Shown: positions 58,010 to 64,000 of the stretch, in pieces
Numbering within the stretch: the stretch's first letter is position 1
How the letters are laid out: each line of letters starts with the position of its first letter
Origin: Allodiplogaster sudhausi
Lineage: Eukaryota; Nematoda; Chromadorea; Rhabditida; Diplogasteridae
Length of the DNA: 64,000 nt
Assembly: GCA_945643635.1 (NCBI GenBank)
Contig: CALZFC010000015.1
Location: forward strand, 2,022,501-2,086,500
Reading direction: 5' to 3'
Made by a program: the position numbers and the translations under genes
The notes under the pieces: generated by a model
What the model was told of the DNA's origin: nothing
Databases searched by the model: none
Seen by the model: the letters and a program-made list of their open reading frames with translations, nothing else

Positions 58010-61000
58010 TCAATAGCCGGCGTGATGCATGGCGCCCATGGCTCTTTGGCTTGCGGCGACGGCGGCGCCAGTCTCGGCGATGCGGCGCGAGAGGCGCTGG
58101 AACACGTCGCCGGGCGCCTGCGGAGGGCTCTCCTCGGACGCCGAGCCCTCAGAGTCGCGACTCAGCTGGGAACGGAGACGGGACAGCTTACGGGCGCAGT
58201 CATTCGCGATGATCAGGTCTACGGCAGACGAGCAGCCAGAGCGGAGAGAGGTCGGGTCAAGCTGGAAAAAATAGAATTATCAAGATGGCTGATTATTCGG
58301 AATTTATAAAGTAATTCCGCAGAGCGGAGCAAATTGAACAACTTTTAAATAAACAACAAACCTGGAAGAACGAGGAGCGACGACGCAGAAGAGGATTCCG
58401 ACGGGGACGGAGGGCTTCGGGGGCGCTCTTGTTCGCAGAGAACGAGAGTTCTGTGCTGTCCGTGCACGCCCTCAGCCACAACGGCTGAATCGAAAAACCC
58501 TTATTCTTCCGTACATTCCATTCAAATTCTTCTTATGTCCTAATATACAAATTTATGTATATTAATGGATAAAAAAAGAAATGACTGAAGAGCTGACCAT
58601 GTCCTCCTGGCGCATGGTCTCCTTGAGAATGGCGAACTTCTCCTCGATGCGCACGCTGAGCCTCGCTCTCTGCTCGATCATGTGATCACGGTAGCGCTGG
58701 AAAGAGAAGACAACATTATTGGAAGGGCCGTGGAATTGGCGTCATTCACTTCAGACGGATTAGATAAGACCCGGGGTGACGATACTTCGAGGAGGAGACA
58801 TTTTAACGACGATACTGGCTGGATAAGCCGCCCCCCTCTCTAACATGATGAAGTAGCAGAAAGTGTTCGCATTACTTACAAAGTTGTCCGTCCTAATGGC
58901 TTTCATGGATGCTATGACACGAGTAGACTAGTTTCTTGTTTAATTTTTAAAATAAATAATTATGTAGATTTATGATGTAAGAATGCGTACAGTTTGTGCG
59001 GCGGCGGTCTTTGGAGAGAGATGAGAACAGTCGACGGGAGTGGCTGCGATGTTCACGGAAAGACGGTCACGCTCTTCCAGAAACAACTCCAACTCTCGCA
59101 GAAGACGCTCATTCGCAAGAGCGATTAGACTGAAACAGAACATTTAGAGTTGTGTTCATTAGTAAGTCATGTGAGTTTTTCCCATCGGAAGTCAACTATT
59201 TCACTGCACATTAGAAAGAAAATCATGGGATTCAACCATAAGTGGAAAGCTTTTAACAAGAAAGCCTTAATGAGTTGTCCACCCTGAAGTCAACAACCAC
59301 ATCAACAAGCTTAAGTTGTCGAGTGATTACAGAGAATTGTGCTAAAGTTGACTCCATGAAGTCAACCATTTTAGCTACACGGATGCAAGGGAAGTCATGG
59401 ATTTTTCTGGAATGATCGAATTCCAGTTCTTTGACTGCACTCGCATTAGCATATCAAGTCGCTAAAAATAGAAGTAATATTCATAGAACGCACTTTTGAG
59501 CGGCCTCTCGCTTGAGGATGGAGCGAAGTGCCGGGTGTTGGGAGGAGACCATCACACGGCGTCTGCCTTGAGGCGGCGTTTTGATACGGTCTTCCAGCTG
59601 GAAAGAATCACAAGAGTAGAAGACCATCACTACTACTTTTTCTGTGCTTCACCCTATAAGAAATACGGTTTTCATTAACGCACAAAAAACCTCGTATGCG
59701 TATATGAAAATATTAAAATGAAAAAAATGAAAAGTTGCGCTGACCCTCTGTCTGAAGTGAACACTTTTGCGAGTGTTCGTCTCCTCTCGCTGGTGGTGAG
59801 TGCTGTTTCCATAGAGGAAGGCGGTCAAGTTATCGCCGCAGAATGTTTCCGTTGATGAAGACGAGCGTTGGAAAGTATGTCTGAAGGAAGGGCATCAATT
59901 GAATAAGCAAGCACACTCAAGGAATAAAAGAAAACAACAGTGAAAAGAAAATGTAGGGAATAATGAAATTGTAAATGATCGAAGGCGGAAGGAATGGTCG
60001 GATACCTTCTCTCTTGAGTCTCAGTCATCGTTGCCTGGTCGGAGTGTCTGGGGAAGTAAGCTTCGCTTGCTCCGAGTGATTCTGCCATTGCTTCAAGGGA
60101 CAGTTTTATACGCTCAGAAGGGGAGAGGCCGGCCTCCTCTTCGTAATCAGGAAAATGGCGATGTCTCCACGACGCACGCTCCACTGAAGAGAGAGAGAAG
60201 GATGAGAAGAGGCGCAGAGACAGCGAGAGAAGAAAAAGACTGAGTGTTGACTAGAGACACCAGGCACTCAGAGTGTTTTCACTCTGAACTCGAGGCAGTC
60301 ATCACTTTAGCTTCCTCGGTTGAAATCGGGATTTAACCCGGAGAGGAAAGTAAGCCTCCGGGCACAAGATGCATATGATTCGCGTAATCAGGAGAGATTC
60401 GCGGCTGACGAAAGAGAGTTCGGAGAAGATATTTACAGCTACTAGCAGAGCTTCTTTTAGATGACCAAGCTTAGTGCGTCAAGAGATATGTTTTGGTGAG
60501 ACGAAGAAGAGCGAGGAACGAGCACGAGCATTGGATAAGTTCTAATTCAGAGGCAAGCAAGAAGTTCTAAGTTCCGCAGTCTACTTCTTCGCATAAGTCC
60601 GAACGAATGAATGTAGTAAACACGCAATTTCATTCTATTCATTCTTCAATTCTTAATTTTTATTAATGTTTCACTAAATGTGTTGGCAGTTTGAATTAGC
60701 CCATTGTAATTAAGCGAAAAATAATAGAATAAAAATGTTGTCACCTTCAACCTCTCCACTCTCGACCTCGTCCTTAGCGGAAACAATGCGGAAGTAGTCA
60801 GTGGCCTCCTCGATCAGAACATCCTCTGGCTCCATGTTCTCTTCGTCAGAAATGTGAGCTCCAGCGAGCAGAGAAGGAGAGGAGCGAGAACTCTCCGAGA
60901 ATTCTCCTGCTCCATTCAATTCTTCCCGTGATGTTCCTCAAGACAAGAGTGGGTTCCTTTGCGTATTCAACCTCGTTGAAATTTATATTGTGCATGTACG

Positions 61001-63860
61001 CACGTTTTCATATCGATATGTTCCTCTTTAAAATTTCTCTCATTATGTCTGATGTCTGATGCACTACTGGATTCTAACTGACGAGAAACATGTCTAGGAA
61101 GCACATGAAACCTGGGAAAGGAGATCGAGAGAGGCTGAATTCTGCACTTGACGGGCGATGCAGCTGGATCTCTTCAAAGGCATGCACTTCCACGGACATG
61201 GGCCGTGCAGAGGAAGAACGTTCATTCCTGATATGGCAATTAGGAGCATTGCTGAGAGAATTAACATAATTAGAGATACAAAGATCAAAATGGAGAGAAA
61301 CTAATAGAAGGAATGCCATGTTGATGAGCTTTAATCTTTTCTTGTTAGTTTTTCGTCTCTAATTGAAGTACACAAGTTTGCATGTGTTTATGCAAAGGTA
61401 TCAGCTACACCGCATTTAAGGCAACGTCGCCGTTTTTGGCCGCGCAAATCTATCCTTAGGCTGTTTCCCAAAAGTAACGCCTGTCATGGCGATAATCTTT
61501 CAGACGCGTCGGTGGATAGAAATTGCAGCAAACTCCTGACAGAACCCACCATTAGCTTCGATTGAGGATAAATAGCAAAGAAGTGCAAGTCCCATTTATG
61601 ATCCATATTTTGTATATGTACATATATATTACATTAATCCGATTTGATTATCGTTAATGGCTTTTTCAAGTTGCCCAAGTGATATTGCTAAAGTGACATA
61701 AGAACTGCGGAAGATGTAATTAGACGATATCTTAAAAGTACCCTCAGGCACTCTTCAAATATCGCCTACTCAAACGATTAGAGGGCTTTGTACCATAATT
61801 TTCTTTGGAAATATTAGACCTGCTTATTGATAGAAAGAATAACAATGTCTAAAGTCGTGAAATGCTTGGCAGTGAAGAAGTATTATAGGCGTTCTCATTT
61901 TGTTCAGTAAACACAATTGATGACCTGTGAAGAAGTTGTGTTTCGAGATGGTGAATCCGTTCGGATCTCCTCCGAATGGCCTCTGCCAAGAGTCCTCTCG
62001 CTCTCTCTTCCTCTCTCATTATCCTTCTCTCCTCCTCCATCTCCTCCTGACTCCGATGATAACGATAATACCAGAAGCGGTCGATCTCATCCATGTTCAC
62101 CTTGAAAAGCAAAGAACACCGATTGTGGCTAACTTGAAACAAGCTAATACGCTAGAAGGATTTTCTCGACGTACACAAGCTACATTTAAGTGTACGTAGA
62201 GAATTGTAAATGAAGGTTCATTCAAGACACACACACAATTAACTGCGGTCACACACAACACATCCGCATCCTCATTTCACGGACACCAAGTGAGAGAGAA
62301 TGTTCTGACGTCATTCGGTACTCCGGCGAAGAGAGTCGCTTCTCTCAGATTCTGAGCCATTCGGAGAGGGAGAACGGAAGAATCGCCAGCGGTCTCTAGC
62401 AGCAGCTCGTCCCGATCAAGCAACGCTTCTTCCGCATTGTTCAGTGCGTCGGCATAGCCGCTACTTCTCGAATTAATAGCTTTGATTATTTTAATTTACA
62501 TTGATTTCAAATATATTTCACACAATAAAGATAATAGTAGATATTTTAAAATAAAAAAAGTACAATGTTAAGTGCGGAATAAGACCAACTCAAAATAGAT
62601 TCGTTCTTTGTTTCCATTCACTTCTGCAGGACGATTTTGACCATCTTCCTTCTTATTTGAAGCCACAGCCGTGATCTGATCTCCGTCGACGACTTCGCTT
62701 GGCTCTGCCACGGCTGGCTCGGCTTCAACGAATATCTCTTGACCATAGACGGCTTCACTTGGATGAAAAACTTCTTCCTCTACGGCAATATCGTCCCCTT
62801 CTACCTTCTGATTTGAAGTTCCGACCGTGATCTGATTTCTATTGAAGATTTGGCTTGGATCGGCCACAGCTGGTTTTTCTTCAACAGATCTCTCTTGCCC
62901 ATGGACAACTTCACTTGGATGAGCAGCTTCTTCCTCTATGGCAATCTTTTCCCCTTCTTCCCTCTGATTTGAAGTTTCGACCGTGATCTGATCTCTTTTG
63001 AAGACTTGAGTTGGCGCGGCCACAGCTGGTTCGGCCTTATTCGATATTTCGTCACCATTGTCGACATCACTTGGACGAGAAATTTCTGCCTCCACCGCAA
63101 TCTTGTCCGCTTCTTCCTTCTGATTTGAAGCCACAGCCGTGATCTGATCTCCGTCGACGACTTCGCTCGGCTCTGCCACAGCTGGTTCGGCTTCAACTGA
63201 TATCTCTTGACCATAGACGGCTTCACTTGGATGAGAAAGTTCTTCCTCTACTGCAATCTCTTCTCCTTTTTCCTTCTGATTTGAAGTTCCGACCGTGATC
63301 TGATCTCTTTTGACGATTTCGCTTGCCTCGGGCACAGCTGGTTCGGCTTCAACTGATATCTCTTGACCATAGACGGCTTCACTTGGATGAGAAACTTCTG
63401 CCTCCACGACAATCTCGTCCCCGTAAGTGAACTCGATTGGCTCCTCGTCTATTGAGATGAGCATCACTTCGTTGTCCTCATTTTCTTCCTCAAGTGGAAG
63501 AGGAGGCGCAGAAGTAGAGATGTCTTCCTTGTCCTCTTCCACTCCGACAATTCCCAACTGATCACTACTGTTGTCAGAACGAGCCGTTCGCTTGTCCTCC
63601 ACTGCTGCCTCCGGAAGATGAACTTGCTCTTTTGCCTTGTCCTCTTTGCTCTCTGTGAGAGGCGCCGCTTGCTCGTAGTCATCAGTGATCTCGACAATGA
63701 TTGGATGAGACCGGGGGAGATCGTCGTAAAAGGCATCGAGGGGAAGAATGAACGTGCCCGAGGGTGATGTGCCAAGGAAGGAAGGGAAACTTGGCAGATG
63801 GTGGAAGGATGAGGGGAGAGTAGTCAGATCGAGGTGCTCATCGAAAGACTCTTCGTCCAC
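58010..63860 (-). CDS. Large unrecognised protein with acidic 52-residue repeats and coiled coils (5' end beyond window)
   Basis: Not recognised. Exons, high to low: 62642..63860 (starts after a TTTCAG acceptor, so the gene continues beyond the right edge), 62310..62479 (NNAEEALLDRDELLLETAGD), a 62092-62105 start region running to ~61925 (a charged coiled coil, SQEEMEEERRIMREEERAR), ~61112-61230, ~60747-60930 (EEATDYFRIVSAKDEVES), ~60005-60184 (LSPSERIKLSLEAMAESLG), ~59750-59880, 59492-59600 (PALRSILKREAAQK), ~58992-59130 (ANERLLRELELFLEERDRL), ~58598-58700 (RARLSVRIEEKFAILKETM), ~58362-58485 and 58010..58264 (DVFQRLSRRIAETGAAVAA, stop at 58010). Several junctions join in phase. The first exon is acidic and carries five tandem repeats; later exons are charged, helical and coiled-coil prone, with Ser/Arg-rich linkers. 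No enzyme motif is seen; a structural or scaffold role is a guess. Confidence 0.7.
62642..63394 (-). repeat. Five tandem 156-bp repeats coding 52-residue acidic units
   Basis: Within the first exon of the large minus-strand gene, a 52-residue unit occurs about five times. Each starts near HPSEAVYGQEISVEAEPAV, continues with KRDQITVGTSNQKE and ends near EEIAVEEELS. The copies differ at a handful of residues each and the last is cut by the splice donor at 62641. Frame and period are kept throughout. Confidence 0.9.
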
Positions 63861-64000
63861 CTGAAATACACTACGTAGTTCTTTTCTCTTTGAAAAATAT
63901 AATGCATAAATATTGTTATTGGTTCTGTTTTACGCACATTTTATCGAGCTACTTCCGCACAATAAAAAAAAATTATTTTTTTATGATACTAGAATTACAA

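Noticed and set aside
62936..63226. Second open frame (Lys/Arg-rich) across the 156-bp repeats
   Set aside because: It is an alternate frame of the acidic repeat exon; the acidic frame is longer and has the splice signals.
1..64000. tRNA genes, rRNA, CRISPR arrays, large transposons
   Set aside because: None could be seen by eye; GTTCGAAT-like boxes (for example near 23587) have no matching cloverleaf. A covariance-model scan would settle the tRNA question.

Overview
This window is nuclear DNA from a nematode, probably a chromadorean. Genes are split into many small exons separated by short GT-AG (occasionally GC-AG) introns, and several families fit nematodes closely: an MLT-10-type moulting-cycle protein, an animal thaumatin-like protein, three ionotropic-receptor-like channels without an N-terminal domain, and a STAT with a C. 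elegans STA-1-like layout. The genome is strewn with (GA)n/(CT)n microsatellites. These give long Ser/Leu or Arg/Glu open frames that are not genes. No prokaryotic features, rRNA, CRISPR array or convincing tRNA were seen by eye.

Layout, left to right. (1) The last two exons of a CYP4-type cytochrome P450 (+, 1-253). (2) A type II diacylglycerol kinase (-, about 14.3 kb down to 1584) with a tandem C1 pair, split catalytic domain and C-terminal SAM domain. One of its introns holds a small membrane-protein gene on the opposite strand (+, 6416-7395). (3) A mitochondrial ACAD9/VLCAD-like acyl-CoA dehydrogenase (+, 18630-28512). Its largest intron holds the complete MLT-10-like gene in antisense (-, 20146-24200). 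(4) An APMAP/strictosidine-synthase-like protein (-, 28922-30653, 5' end not found). (5) A STAT transcription factor (+, 34512-39742). (6) A Ras-like small GTPase with an altered switch II (+, 40700-41784). (7) A homologue of the C-terminal half of PDZRN3/4, with no RING or PDZ domain seen in the window (+, 44690-47839). (8) Three tandem ionotropic-receptor-like genes (-, 47951-55160). (9) A thaumatin-like secreted protein (+, 55861-56946). (10) A large unrecognised protein with a coiled coil and five 52-residue acidic repeats (-, 58010 to beyond the right edge).

The genes do not form one pathway. DGK, STAT and the Ras-like GTPase are signalling proteins. The three receptors are a local family expansion, probably sensory. 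MLT-10 and the thaumatin-like protein are secreted, for cuticle/moulting and possibly defence. The most unusual features are the two antisense nested genes, the ACAD9-like protein that appears to lack canonical catalytic motifs, the GTPase without the switch-II glutamine, and the 52-residue repeat protein. Exon borders were read by eye from splice sites, phase and family similarity; most internal borders are reliable to a few bases, but the 5' ends of DGK, APMAP and the receptors are uncertain.
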